Part shown: one piece after another, positions 10,563-20,599 of the stretch
Layout: each line of letters begins with the position of its first letter
How positions within the stretch are numbered: the first letter of the stretch is position 1
NCBI GenBank assembly: GCA_943737045.1
Contig: CALSFV010000223.1
Coordinates: forward strand, 1,136,001 to 1,200,000
Reading direction: 5' to 3'
From: Parapristionchus giblindavisi
Taxonomy: Eukaryota > Nematoda > Chromadorea > Rhabditida > Diplogasteridae
DNA: 64,000 nt
Program-made: the position numbers and the translations under genes
The notes under the pieces: generated by a model
Database searches by the model: none
What the model was told of the DNA's origin: nothing
The model's input: only the letters and a program-made list of their open reading frames with translations

Positions 10563-12045
10563 GTTGGTTGAATTGTATAAAGAAATTGAAAAATTTAAGC
10601 ACTTTATCTTGAACAACAATATGTTTATGATAATATAGTATAGATTGCACGGCATTTTGTGAGAGGACAAATCCGTAGTGCGACCCTAATACTTTCAGAT
10701 GGGCCCCAGGACGCTTCCCCTTCCTACTGGGGTCCCCGAAAATCTCCCACTGGTCTCCTAGCGTGATCCCCACTTGGAAATCTGCTGGGCCCCACTTGGA
10801 AAAAATACAAGAGAGAAGAGACAAAAAGTGCGGCGCTTGTTCCGCGAATGCGCACGCCCCGTCCCCTTTCCACACCCTCCACCTTCACACCTCATACTCT
10901 CTCATATCCCACTCTCTCGCCCTTTTTCGTACTCTCTCATATCTTATTTTTCTCTCGTTCTTGATGAACTAATGATGATGGAATAGCAAGACAATACGGC
11001 AAAACGGGGTGGAACAAGTTGTATCACTTCCAACCTCGATTATGTCAATAACCCAGTCTAAATACCATTATGCATCGTCTCCCAAGTCACCTAGCTTGAC
11101 TATACTTGCTATAAGAGAGTACCGTCAAAACGAAAATAAGCGACACAAGTAGGAGATTATACATGAAAAGCTCCTATTTTCCATGCTTTAAAAACGAATC
11201 GTTTATATTTCCTTAACCACCATTCCAGATACGATGAATTCTGGGCTATGTAGTGTACCCTCCATTACACTTTGGTCTATGTTATTTTAAAAATTTATTC
11301 ATACCACAAAATCGGTGTCTGTCCCACGCGACGGCAAGACGGCGTGATTTCATCATTTAAAGGTGGAGACCCGCGAATAATCATGCAAATCTCTTACATC
11401 TCGCTTACGCAAGTGTCGAGTGATATACAAGAAGATAGGGAGACTAGTCAACGCTCCCTTAGCGTAGTGGTAAAACTTCTGACTAGAAAGCGAAAAGCGA
11501 TTCCTATTTTCAAAAAGCGCGCCTTTGCCTGAGTTTGCTAGAATTATTCCTTCATGATTCTAGCGATCAATAAGCTGAATTAGCATAAAATAAATAGTGT
11601 ACGGTATGTAGAATAAATTTTGCTGTTATTCTGTCTTCACAGTTTGTTCACGAAAATATTCGCGGGAGTCCACCTTTAAGTGCTAGACCGCCTAATGCGG
11701 TGTTGCATTTTCAAACCGTGCGCACGTCCGCGTGCGTTTTTCAGTCAGTTCAACGCACGTGGACGTGCGCACGTTTCGAAAATGTAACAGCGCACAAGAG
11801 ATACTGTCAATAGCGGTAGTGGTGGTACCGTTCGGTTATGTTCTCATGCGGCCAGTTCATAGTTGGATTTTATGCGTTTTTTTCTGGATTTCATCGTTGG
11901 AGCCAGAAATGCAACCTACATGAGATTGTGGTGAAACCGAAAGTTGGTGGGTTGCGGCGCAAAGATATATTTGGCCTATCTTTGAATTCTTAGTGGAAAG
12001 ATCAAAGAGCGAAGCCGATCTGCGATGAATGTATGAGGGTTAGAA
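10563..12045. other. Intron-like stretch with small hairpin, no gene seen
   Basis: There are no convincing exons. At 11697-11790 is a compact palindrome: 'gcattttcaaaccgtgcgca' is answered by 'tgcgcacgtttcgaaaatg' across a short loop, probably a tiny MITE. At 11455-11520 'ttagcgtagtggtaaaac' resembles a tRNA A box, but no complete tRNA fold follows. Confidence 0.5.
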
Positions 12046-12048
12046 GTG

Positions 12049-12083
<35 letters not shown>

Positions 12084-12092
12084 TATTATTAT

Positions 12093-12152
<60 letters not shown>
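12046..12152. repeat. (TAA)n microsatellite with inversion
   Basis: A trinucleotide AAT run contains a short inverted ATT block near 12081-12093. Confidence 0.97.
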
Positions 12153-12154
<2 letters not shown>

Positions 12155-12190
12155 AACATAACATCGGTAATCAACTACTTTGTCGTTCAG

Positions 12191-12275
12191 ATTCGCCCAT
12201 TCCCTGCATCCGGCGCCCGAAGGTGTGCCGTATGTCGCCGTGGCTGACCATCTGGCCAGAGTGGCCATTGTTGAG
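12191..12275 (+). CDS. RAB3GAP2: RAB3GAP2-like exon, beta-propeller segment (part 1)
   Basis: Bounded by TTCAG and the donor GAG|GTAGGT. Frame A|TTC reads FAHSLHPAPEGVPYVAVADH and then LARVAIVE. In the Rab3 GTPase-activating protein non-catalytic subunit the matching place has 'sp---laavtDdfGRVillD', and the run from YVAVADH to VAIVE fits this well. The exon ends in phase 0, and the next exon (12857) continues directly. RAB3GAP2 forms the Rab3GAP complex with RAB3GAP1 and acts on Rab3 and Rab18 at membranes. Most of the protein is not seen in the window, so this is a partial gene or a relic. Confidence 0.6.
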
Positions 12276-12366
12276 GTAGGTACCTTAAACCCGTGGTGTT
12301 GAGGTATACCATAACAATCGTGTTGAGGTATACCGTAACCCACCCTGGTGTTGAGGTATACCGTAA
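12276..12366 (+). repeat. Tandem repeat of the splice-donor sequence
   Basis: The intron opens with three further copies of the exon-end plus donor word, GTTGAGGTATACC, at about 22-26 bp spacing. Each copy could serve as a competing 5' splice site. Confidence 0.7.
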
Positions 12367-12856
12367 CCCTGGTCCTCTAAAGATCTGTGATTTGCCTAAA
12401 CTGATCCTTAACACGCAGTATGTGTACATCTAGCACAACGTTTTTTTCCAATACAGGGAGAGCGGTAATTGAAAACTTGGCAAATTGTCCAAAATGGTTA
12501 CTTTTACCGCCTGCGCTCTCTCATTTTCGCGTATTTTCTCTTTCTCTTTTGTTCTACGTTTTTCTCGCTCATACCATGACCGCTCTCGAAACGTTGTGTC
12601 TAGTGATGTTGCAGAGCATGCGCAGCGCCCTTTTGTGTCAATTAAATTGCACCCTAACGCAGTTGAAAAGCTGACGATATTGAGTGATATAATTATGAAT
12701 GAATGAAAGGAGAATGGGGTAGGTGAATAATTAAAGAATATTGTTGGATTAAAGCATTTCCCGCCTATTTTAATACTGTAAACGATTCCAAAAGTAGTAC
12801 TATTTATCCTTCCTTTAAGTATGTAAAATATTAATTTTTACTTATCGATTCTTCAG
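12367..12856. other. Intron of RAB3GAP2-like gene
   Basis: No repeat family or exon is recognised. A pyrimidine-rich CTCTCTC stretch lies near 12510-12560. It ends in the acceptor CTTCAG at 12856. Confidence 0.5.
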
Positions 12857-12935
12857 ATCTCCTCGGGCGAGATTATTCGCATCTGGAACGGCTACAGGGA
12901 CGCATCGTGCGCATGGTTGTCAGTACGAGGAGAAG
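12857..12935 (+). CDS. RAB3GAP2: RAB3GAP2-like exon, beta-propeller segment (part 2)
   Basis: Starts after CTTCAG in phase 0 and reads ISSGEIIRIWNGYRDASCAW then LSVRGEG, with a GTTTGC donor in phase 1. The 'R-W-GYRDA--gw' motif is a hallmark of the RAB3GAP2 N-terminal propeller and follows the 'RVaivD/E' strand of the previous exon at the correct distance. Joined, the two exons give a 55-residue match to the family. The next expected exon (phase 1) was not found, and the 15040 exon has a different phase. Confidence 0.65.
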
Positions 12936-14040
12936 GTTTGCAGTTTAATTATTTTATTTTAATTTTTTAAATCATATTAATGATGTGCGTTCAATCTCTT
13001 ATCCACACATACTAGGTTTTTCTAGCCGTTGAAACTATTCAGTTTTCGAAGGGACATAGTATCCACTCGCGAATTTTAAATATTTTATTTGGGTAATCAC
13101 CCGGTCCTTGATTTGACGATGTTAACTGAAATTTTTATTATTCTTGAATCAGGGATAATTATAGACCGTCACTGACAATTGTATAAGTTGATAGACCACA
13201 GGTTAAAGGAAGAGTTTCCCATAAAAATATTGATTGAAATGTCGAAAATGTTTGCACGTGAAATTTTGTCCCACCACGAATTGACGAACTATCATACGGT
13301 AGTTTTTGAAAATCGCCATTGATATCTGCGCCGGGGCAGTGCAAAAACATCGTGAAAGAGAAAAGATAGACTGGATAGGAAGCGACCCGTCTTCTATCCA
13401 ATCGATTTTGGCAAATCGGTAGCTGATTGGCATAAGGAATACGATGTCTCATAATACAACCAGTGAATACAAAGAGATCATGAATGAACACTTCCCAAGC
13501 AAGTATTTGTCTATTGATGGCCTAGTGGTCTACGGCGCGCTCAAAGGCCGAAGCTTACGAGTTCCACCGCCACTTTGCGTTGTGATTTTTGCTGATTTCT
13601 ATGAAATATTCTAGTTCGACTTTTCCGTATGGGGATCTCCCGCGAATTTGAACATGTAATTCTCCACGGGATACCGTCCCTTTAAAGACCAAAGATCATT
13701 GCAAGCGGAAGACGCGCGCTATTTCTGGCGATCCTGGCGCCGCGCCGAAATCTACTAGAGATCTGGAGTGCGTCCAATGGACGCAGAGTCGCCGCGAGAC
13801 AGGTAGAGTGATAGTGGGGGGGGAGGGTTAGGACAACTTTTCACGATTAGTTGAGTACGGTAATAGAACTACGGAGTGCCTGACAAAATTGTGAGCATGC
13901 AGTATTTTTGTACGTCACTTTTGACAGAGCACACGTAAACTTCTCTCAATTCTATCTATGGATATAAATGGCTAACGAAGGTTCATTGGAGGGAAATCCC
14001 TATATTTAATTGGTGGTAGGAGGGGGGGGGGCTATTAAAG
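12936..14040. other. Intron-like stretch, no gene seen
   Basis: There is no recognised exon. Near 13511-13570, 'tggcctagtggtctacggc' resembles a tRNA A box but lacks a complete cloverleaf. At 13690-13715 are single CAAAGATCA words. At 13979-14005 'gttcattggagggaaatccc' begins like the SINE2 repeat found at 16300. Confidence 0.45.
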
Positions 14041-14155
14041 CGATACCCCAAGCTAATTTGAAACTCTCCGCTCTGGCCACACTCTCTCGCTTTCTTTGTC
14101 TGCGAGAGAGTATTGCCAATGCGGAGAGTGAAATTAGCTTGGGGTGTGCCTTAAA
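14041..14155 (+). mobile_element. Hairpin MITE, about 110 bp (copy)
   Basis: The arms 'ccccaagctaatttgaaact' and the complementary 'gtgaaattagcttggggt' show the full inverted repeat including the terminal CCCAAGCTAATT. The loop is 'gctttctttgtctgc'. Confidence 0.8.
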
Positions 14156-14793
14156 TGAGAGAGAAGGAAGAGGATTATATATGACTGTAAAGAACGAATA
14201 ATAGAAAAGGATAAGGAGACTATACGACAAGGGAGAAAACGTGTGACACCCTTTCGGGGGAGATATTGAGGGGTACGGTAGTCTTCGGAATGCCTGACAA
14301 AATTGTGAGTATCGTTTTTTGAACCTGACAATGAGTATGATGTGCTCATTAACTTCTTACTATTCCATCTATGAATATAAATGGTTAGGAACGTGAATGT
14401 GCTGAGTTTTGTTGTCTGGCATGCGCCCGCAATAATATATTATTCGATTTAGATTTAAATTTTTTTAAAGTTTTTTTCCTAAAAATATATAACACTACCT
14501 AGTTTTAATGTTTTCCCCTTCTTTCATAGAACAAGCAAGATATTTTTCTGAATCACACATTTCTCTCTCGCCGTCGCCAGAAAACCAGCGAGATAGTTGG
14601 CGAATCAAAGAAATTCAAGCTTGATTGACTCGGTGAATTTACGCTACAGTCAATTAATATCCGTCCATAGATTCTCGTTCAGTCAATGAATAGTATTCTT
14701 AATTTGCACGAAAATTAAGCCATATATCGGTGCTGAAAATGAGCCGTATAGCGATCCCGGGATTATGAGGGCATGAGAATGAATGGTTCTGGC
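14156..14793. other. No gene seen
   Basis: Intron-like AT-rich DNA. Part of 14260-14400 ('acggtagtcttcggaatgcc', 'tgacaaaattgtgagtat') repeats 13860-13980, so a local duplication flanks the MITE at 14041. Confidence 0.4.
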
Positions 14794-14932
14794 CATAGGT
14801 CGAATAGCTTGGTTATCGGTTTTCAAAATCCGGTCAAGTTTTTCGAATTTGGTAAATTTGGCTCAAAATCCGGTCAAGCTTGGTTCTTTGTAACATACAT
14901 TGCGACCTTTGGCGCTAACGTTGTGTCTGCCA
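14794..14932. mobile_element. MITE with CATAGGTCGAA ends
   Basis: It starts CCATAGGTCGAAT and ends with a decayed complement near TGCGACCTTTGG. The interior 'ccggtcaagtttttcgaa' is typical of the family. Better preserved copies are at 44914-45101 and 29233-29391. Confidence 0.55.
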
Positions 14933-15039
14933 AAGGTTTCGTCAAATTACTTAATCACAGTTGTTAGAATATTCAATAATATCGAGGGAGGGGGTTACTT
15001 CTTTTCAGATTATGACTCATTTATGAGGGTACGGTTCAG

Positions 15040-15177
15040 GTTCGCGGCGTGGCCCTGCTCGAATCGTCGTCGGAGGTGCTCTCCGATTCGACGAAGCAAC
15101 ACGACGAAGAGGAGAGCGATGACTATGAGGGCGGTCGTCGGCTCTTCCTGCTAGGATACAAGGGAAATCTGTACGAG
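15040..15177 (+). CDS. Exon of a propeller-type protein, possibly Nup155-like
   Basis: A 138-bp exon between GGTTCAG and GAG|GTACGG, phase 0-0. It reads VRGVALLESSSEV..., an acidic insert (KQHDEEESDDYEGG), then RRLFLLGYKGNLYE. The closing strand resembles 'GRiFl-GkdG-LYEi' of the Nup155/Nup170 nucleoporin propeller, but the match is short. Codon use and lack of stops support a real exon. It does not join in phase to the RAB3GAP2-like exon before it or to the 15279 exon after it. It may belong to a different gene or a broken one. Confidence 0.45.
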
Positions 15178-15278
15178 GTACGGTATATTGATTTATTGAT
15201 TGATTTATTGATTTATTGATCGATTCATGCAGTTATTGATTGGGTTATTGATTGATTGGTGTATTGATCGATTTGTAG

Positions 15279-15346
15279 ATCAAGGTGAGAGTCTGCTGTC
15301 GCTGAACACGGACGACGAGCAGCACGATAGGATTGTGCTCAAGGAG
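15279..15346 (+). CDS. Short exon, unidentified
   Basis: Between TTTGTAG and the donor GAG|GTAAGC. The open frame QGESLLSLNTDDEQHDRIVL continues KE and needs a phase-1 upstream exon. The alternative frame hits a stop after eight codons. It looks coding (acidic, no low complexity) but no family is recognised. Confidence 0.4.
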
Positions 15347-15352
15347 GTAAGC

Positions 15353-15452
15353 TGATTTGAAACTCTCATCCACTCTGACCACGCTCTCTCGTAGGCAAAG
15401 AAAGCGAGAGAGTGTTGCCAAAGCGGATTTTCTGATTAGCTCGGCTTGTGGA
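15353..15452 (+). mobile_element. Hairpin MITE, about 110 bp (copy)
   Basis: Inverted arms 'gatttgaaactctcatccac' and 'gcggattttctgattagctc' flank CTCTCTCG and CGAGAGAG. It lies only six bases inside the donor of the 15279 exon. Confidence 0.65.
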
Positions 15453-16299
15453 AGCTAGTAGTAGTTTCCGGCCTGACAAATATATTGGAAATGAGCATTT
15501 TACAGTTCATTTCGATTACTACTACTTCTGGGTAGTGTATCCTAGGTTATTGTGATTTTTCAGCCCTAAAATGATCTATGTACATAAAATAAATAACATA
15601 AAAATAATTTATACGTTTACAAGAAAGACGGTGTAGAATAAATGGATGAATTCCGTTGATTGATGATGAGCATTCATTAGCAATATTAAGAGAGACTATC
15701 TGGCTCAAGTGACATTCTCTTGGCACTTGGCCAAAAAGTGATAGTAACCGATCGGGCACAAATCATGCATAGCTGTAGTATGGGGTGGCATGAGCTCGCA
15801 GACGGAGTTTGGGTTCGTCATATACGTATCCTCGCTAAATAACGCAAGTTCGATATGACGGCATAAAAATTTCAAAGTTTACGGATTCGTTCGATATGTA
15901 TATACAATGATGGGCAATATTAAGCAGGTCAAATCCCCCAAGTATCATCCCGATCCAAAACCTTTAGACCCAGAAATTTTTTTTAAAAAACACAAAAAAA
16001 ATTTGTTTTATTTTTCCTACAATTGGTGAGGGACTTTTTTTATTCCTTCAATTTGACGAGTATTCATTAGTTTAATTACTATACGAAAATGAACTAAAAC
16101 AATTGGGTGGAATGTTGCCTTATTCCCGAAAAACCACGACTAATTTGCCTTTTGTATCGCGAACTGAGCCGATTAAGCGTGTGCCCTACCGTAATCCAAT
16201 GCGGAAATTCAAAATTCGCCAATTGTATTTTTTAGCATTCGATTTCGGTATTATATTTTTGTGTTTCTTTTATCATTAGTTTGTTGTCTGAATGTCTGC
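15453..16299. other. No gene seen
   Basis: AT-rich intron-like DNA with no recognised repeat except short homopolymer runs near 15975-16040. Confidence 0.5.
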
Positions 16300-16425
16300 A
16301 CGGCGGTTCATTGGAGGGAAATCCCTACATTTAACTTTGGCTTGAAGCCTCCCGCACTACGAAAAATCGGCAAAGTTGTTTTGCACCGGGTGGGATTCGA
16401 ACCCACGAGGTTCGGATCAGGGCTG
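16300..16425 (-). mobile_element. SINE2 fragment with tRNA T-arm
   Basis: On the minus strand GTGGGTTCGAATCCCAC forms a perfect tRNA T-stem and loop (a B box). The neighbouring block 'aactttggcttgaagcctcc' is shared with 41121-41377 and 46916-47177. No full cloverleaf can be folded, so this is a tRNA-derived repeat rather than a gene. Confidence 0.6.
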
Positions 16426-17090
16426 TTCGGAAAAAATATTTTCGGAAAATCGGAAAATCGGAAATTTCCGAAAATATTTTCCGAAAATTCGGAAAAATTT
16501 CGGAAAATTCGGAAAATTTTGGGAAAAATATTTTTTAGAGTTGTTATTGTTCTGAAAATATTTAAAACGATAATATTTAGCAACAAGTTTATTTTGAAAC
16601 TCAAAATATAAAAATATAACAGCATCTTTGGAACTATTGAGTCAGTTTTGGTAGGTGTTAATTTTGGGAATGAGTAACTGCTCAATATTATCATGGTCGA
16701 GAGAGAGAATGTTCTTAGCAGAACTGAATATCTTTTACCTCCACAGATACAGGAGAGCAATGATACTTATTGCTTTAACAAAAACGAGGAAGGCGAGAGC
16801 GAATACGGGAGAAAGCACAGCCGATTTCGTAATACCATTAGGTCAAGGGGTGTGAATCTGGATGGGAAAGAGCTGCCACTTATCAGGAATCATGGTTATT
16901 TCGAATACAGTATACTTTGGTCTGCATACTTACAAAACAATCTTAATGATAAAAGAATTTATTACTGATTTTTGTTTTTAATGTATATTTTCGTGAGAAA
17001 AAATATGTTATTCAATGACTTTTAGTCACTAGAAATTTTCCGAATTTTCCGAAAAATTTTCGGAAAATCGGAAAATCAAAAATCGTTCGG
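16426..17090. mobile_element. Element bounded by TTCGGAAAATC repeats
   Basis: Many direct and inverted TCCGAAAA/TTCGGAAAA words crowd both ends (16430-16540 and 17035-17085). Between them a 91-codon frame (16693-16968) is mildly coding-like but matches nothing I recognise. This could be a diverged non-autonomous element. Confidence 0.35.
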
Positions 17091-18270
17091 CCAGAGCGGA
17101 GAGTTTCAAATTAGGTCGGGTGAGCCTTTGATTGAGCAGCGTCAAGTGAAACACCTTTCGGATAAATGTATACGCCCTTAATGTTTGATCTTTGATCTTT
17201 GATCTTTCTCACCACATCGATAGCTACGACCAATCTCGTCAACTCGACGCTAATGGCGATCATGTGCCATTGTCCATTGCAAAGCTCGCCCTGAAGAACC
17301 ATTCGTTGTTTGTTATCGGTACGAAGAACAATCGATCTGCAATCATCGGTTCCACTCTCATGAACTTTGGTCTCGAGGCCCATATCCACATCAAGCCTTC
17401 GGAGACCTCTGTTCGGAAGGACAGCTAGATAGTGAACCTTAAGGATAAGTAAGGTTAAGGTCAAGTTAAGTTTAGGTTACTTAAATAAAGATCAATTTAG
17501 TATGATAAGGAGAGTTGGTGGTGGGACATGGGAGTGAGTTGGAGGATTGGAGGACTTTCAAATGTAGACTACTTTATCAAAGATCTATTGACAGTATAAC
17601 ACGCATGTCACCTAAAGATTGACCAAAATCGTCTGCTTTACTACACACTTTTGAATTGACCCCCTCTTTTCTCCACGGTTTTCGATGGTCCTTGGGTAGG
17701 GAATCCCTGAGCCAGAGTAGCAAGTAGTAGTAGAGTAGCAGAGTAGAGTAGAGCAAGAGTAAGAGTAGAGTAGTTTTATAAAATGCACATGTTTATTTGG
17801 TACAACCGTAGCCGGCCACAATGCCTCTTCTAACAATAAGTTTATAGAGAGATCCCAAGCGTGATAGCAGATAGATTAGAGAGAGAAAGAACGAGGAGGG
17901 ATGGGATTGACACGGGAGGGGAAGAACATTTCTGTGCTTTGTAGCTAGTAGCAAGTACATTTTATACGAACAATTATGTGATTATTCACTAAAATATTCG
18001 CCGGAGTCCAACGTTATGTGTTGCTTAACTATTTCTGAAAGATTTATTGCAATTTGTCCAATCTACTGATATTTGTGAAATTGATGAAACAAGAAAATGG
18101 CGACAACGAACCGGGTTCTTTCGCTAATACAAAAAGTGTAGTTTAGCTAAAAGGAAATCACGAATAGAAATAGGAAAAAGGGTGCAATTAAATTTTTTTC
18201 TTTATCAAAGATTTTGAAACCGACTTTTTCCCAGTTGTTTGTGGAGGAATTCCTGAAAGGTAAGCACGTA
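17091..18270 (-). repeat. Inverted duplicate of 3150-4340
   Basis: Reading on the minus strand reproduces R1, the CTACTC microsatellite, the LamG B exon, the GATCAAA cluster and half of the hairpin MITE, in the same order as 3150-4340. It lies about 13 kb away in the opposite direction. Confidence 0.85.
17213..17437 (-). CDS. Laminin-G exon B, intact copy
   Basis: A 225-bp exon in phase 0-0, from CTTAAG|GTTCAC to GATGTG|GTGAGAAAG. It is open throughout: HYLAVLPNRGLRRLDVDMG, then TKVHESGTDDCRSIV, and ending GELCNGQWHMIAISVELTRL and VVAIDV. The sequence 'LcnGQWHmIaisv' is the conserved laminin-G signature, and the start fits the preceding 'yLavl--gglr-ldvd-G' strands. This copy shows that the frameshifts in the 3953, 34286, 41645 and 51272 copies are secondary. 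LamG domains bind matrix glycans and receptors outside the cell. Confidence 0.65.
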
Positions 18271-18919
18271 ATGTGGTGTTAATTTCTTGTAAATGGAATT
18301 GGAAATTGTAAAAAGGGTGTTAATTTTGTCCACTTGTAAATAGCATTGTAAAAAGCAAATATCTCGGTTCTCTGACTAGTTAGAGACTTGAAACTTGGTT
18401 TTAGGGTTAGAAACCACGAAAAAAAGCTTATAAACGAAGTTTCAAGGCGCTATTTTCTATTATCTGCCCCTCAGTCAAATCTTTCCGGGAATGCATTAAT
18501 TTGTCGTTACTCAAAATGTAATAATTAATTGTTATTTCTTTGCTACCTACGTTGTGACATCGTATTTTTATGTAATTCATCACGCTATCAATTATTCGCT
18601 ATTATAAGTTATTCTTGTAATGCATAAATTAATATTATTATTATCTCTACAGAGAGCGGAGATATTTGCTTTTTACACGATTTTTCAGGAAAAACTCGAA
18701 CATTCTTGTAAAAAATAAATATCTCCGCTCTTCGTAGAGATAGAGACTTGAAACTTCGTTTATATGCTTTTTTCGTGTTTCGAACCCAATAACCAAGTTT
18801 CAAGTCTCTAACTAGTCATAGAACCGAGATATTTACTTTTTACAATGCTATTTACAAGTGGACAAAATTAACACCCTTTTTACAATTTCCAATTCCTTTT
18901 ACAAGAAATTAACACCGCA
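18271..18919. mobile_element. Inverted-repeat element inserted in R1 (TA site)
   Basis: The ends are ATGTGGTGTTAATTTCTTGT and the complementary AAGAAATTAACACCGCA, with arms of about 175 bp or more. The empty site is preserved at 3130-3165 (reverse strand: 'gcacgtaagtactcaaag'). The filled site reads gcacgTA...TAagtac, indicating a TA target duplication. A LINE tail (18449-18645) sits between the arms and truncates the left one. Confidence 0.75.
18449..18645 (+). mobile_element. CR1-like LINE 3' fragment
   Basis: It begins with the end of the reverse transcriptase frame (compare 'ctgcccctcagttaaatctt' at 31040) and runs through the 3' untranslated region to 'gcataaattaatattatt'. Confidence 0.75.
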
Positions 18920-18921
18920 TA

Positions 18922-19388
18922 AGTACTCAAAGACGGCTTCCCATGAAGTTACGTTACTCGAAATGTAATAATTAATTGTTATTTCTTTGCTACCTACGTT
19001 GTGGCATCGTATTTTTATGTAATTAATCACGCTATCAATTATTCGTTATTATAAGTTATTCTTGTAATGCATAAATTATTATTATTATTACTAACTTATC
19101 AAAGGTGAAACTTGATAATCTTCAGGATCAATCCACAGTACGATGAGATCCCAACGGCTGCGGAACTATACTAGAAGCCCGGTCCAATATGAGGAGTTTA
19201 GTCCCCGGAGGCTCTGTCCCCATCTCTATGGGAGGGGGGGGGCAGTTTTAAGGGAGGAGGACACCTAGCAATACTCCCCCGAAGAGAAGAGTTCAGAATG
19301 ACCGGAAGCACGAGCTAATGGAACCTTTATAGGCAGGCTGAGCTGCATGGTCAAGGCTTTTAGAGGCCCCTGATTGATTGTGTATGCG
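18922..19388 (-). repeat. R1 flank with LINE tail, inverted
   Basis: 18953-19091 is the LINE 3' tail in plus orientation, ending (TTA)n. 19092-19388 is the reverse complement of the R1 flank found at 33980-34140, 43140-43270 and 50540-50780 ('agctcgtgcttccggtcatt'). Confidence 0.7.
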
Positions 19389-19545
19389 ATCTGTCTTCAT
19401 TTTCGTTGGTTGAGGTGGTGAAGAGCGACAAAATCTCCGGCTGATTGACTTCCTTCGTAAGGCAAATAAATTGAACCTAATCTAGTCCCACCGCGAATGT
19501 CCGGTATACGGTACCTCGAGGGTAAAGTGCTCTGATGGGAGGGAA
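19389..19545 (-). pseudogene. Laminin-G exon A, inverted copy, 3' end replaced
   Basis: The minus strand reads RYRIPDIRGGTRLGSIYLPY then EGSQSAGDFVALH, matching 7340-7440. It then diverges before the KDGHVVFT strand and the donor. GATCAAA words follow at 19600-19620. Confidence 0.55.
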
Positions 19546-19643
19546 CGACGAGCAACGGTCTTCGAGATCAGCAACAATGTGTTAGGGACGTATGAAAGTT
19601 AAGAGATCAAAGATCAAAGACCAAATGTTAAAGATGAAATTAA

Positions 19644-19756
19644 AGGGAGCGTAACCTCTCTCAATGGTCTCTTCGGCGCGCAATACTTTCTCGTTGTTAG
19701 AGAACATAGAATTAGTGTGCACAATGTAGAGACCATTGAGAGAGGTAACATTCTCT
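19644..19756. mobile_element. 113-bp piggyBac-type MITE
   Basis: TTAA on both sides. The terminal repeats are AGGGAGCGTAACCTCTCTCA and the complementary TGAGAGAGGTAACATTCTCT. Two other copies (51134-51246, 52658-52770) are also exactly 113 bp. Confidence 0.8.
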
Positions 19757-19977
19757 TTAAAGATGTAATCACAATCCGTCCACTTCCCATCCCTCCTCTG
19801 CTCGTCGCCCCGCCTGTCTCTTTGATCTCTCGCACCACCACACTCTCTCGCCTCTTGCCTCCACTTCAACGGCAAAATAACTACATTAAAAGTTGATTTT
19901 CTCGACGTCCATATCGAACGGTCGTCCCTTCATCTAGTATAATACTTGATATAAATAAATTGATTGATTGATTGTAG

Positions 19978-20286
19978 CAGCAGCATTGGCTCGTCTCAAG
20001 ACGCCGGCGGTTCTTCTCGGCGCAGTAATCGTGCTCGTATCCGTCCATGCTTGTCGACGTGCAGCTGCGTCATCTCAGTAATGGGATGAAGAGGCCTCGG
20101 CGGGGACGACAGCAGCATGTGCTGCAACGACTGAAGATGAAACAATCGAAGAAAGATCAGAGATCAAAGATTGAACGAATAACAGAGGATGCCCAGAAGA
20201 TGTGTGGGATGGGGATCCCAGGAAATTTTGTTTGTAAAAAACGTAGGGAATATCTACAACTAGAGCACGAAAACATAAGAAACTAA
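19978..20286 (+). CDS. Exon-like segment, unidentified
   Basis: After a GATTGTAG acceptor, one frame gives SSIGSSQDAGGSSRRSNRAR. Another gives the hydrophobic TPAVLLGAVIVLVSVHA, which resembles a signal peptide but lacks an ATG. Both stop within 40 codons. GATCAAA words lie at 20150-20175. A real exon is possible; its function is unknown. Confidence 0.25.
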
Positions 20287-20397
20287 CATTTTGCTTTCTG
20301 TATAGTATTGATTTTTTCAATATTTTTCTGATTTCCAGATTTTTCAAATTTCTTTCTCCGTAAAAATTTCCCTACCCCCATTTCGGTTAATATCCGC

Positions 20398-20529
20398 TCA
20401 CTTCTCAGCTGCCTTCTTACTGCTCCCAGCATCTCCCGCCTCGCCAACGCCATTCTTCTTTTCGCCAGCACCGCCTGTATGATTGCCAGAATCCGCGCCA
20501 GACGCGGAACAGTTCGCGTCCAGCGATGC
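20398..20529 (-). CDS. NCSASGA C-terminal exon, copy 1 (20-bp deletion)
   Basis: The minus strand from CTCTCAG|GC ends in KKAAEK-stop. It contains NCSASGADSGNHTGGAGEKK and GDAGSSKKAAEK. Compared with the other copies, about 20 bp is missing before NCSAS, so the frame from the acceptor differs. Gly/Ala/Ser-rich, no known domain. Confidence 0.5.
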   Translation of the reverse strand, partial: ASLDANCSASGADSGNHTGGAGEKKNGVGEAGDAGSSKKAAEK

Positions 20530-20599
20530 CTGAGAGGGGATATTGTTAAGTGAGGGCAATCGTTGTACGTCAGTTAGCTAAGGCCACAGACGATACACG

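Noticed and set aside
11455..11520. tRNA gene candidate with A-box-like 'ttagcgtagtggtaaaac'
   Set aside because: No matching T arm or acceptor stem; at best a pseudo-tRNA.
11976..12343. Poly-Ile and poly-Leu frames across (TAA)n
   Set aside because: Microsatellite translation on both strands.
13505..13575. tRNA gene candidate with 'tggcctagtggtctacggc'
   Set aside because: Arms do not pair into a cloverleaf and no terminator is obvious.
16693..16968. 91-codon frame between TTCGGAAAATC repeats
   Set aside because: No recognised domain, no splice context, and low complexity around it; left as part of a possible element only.
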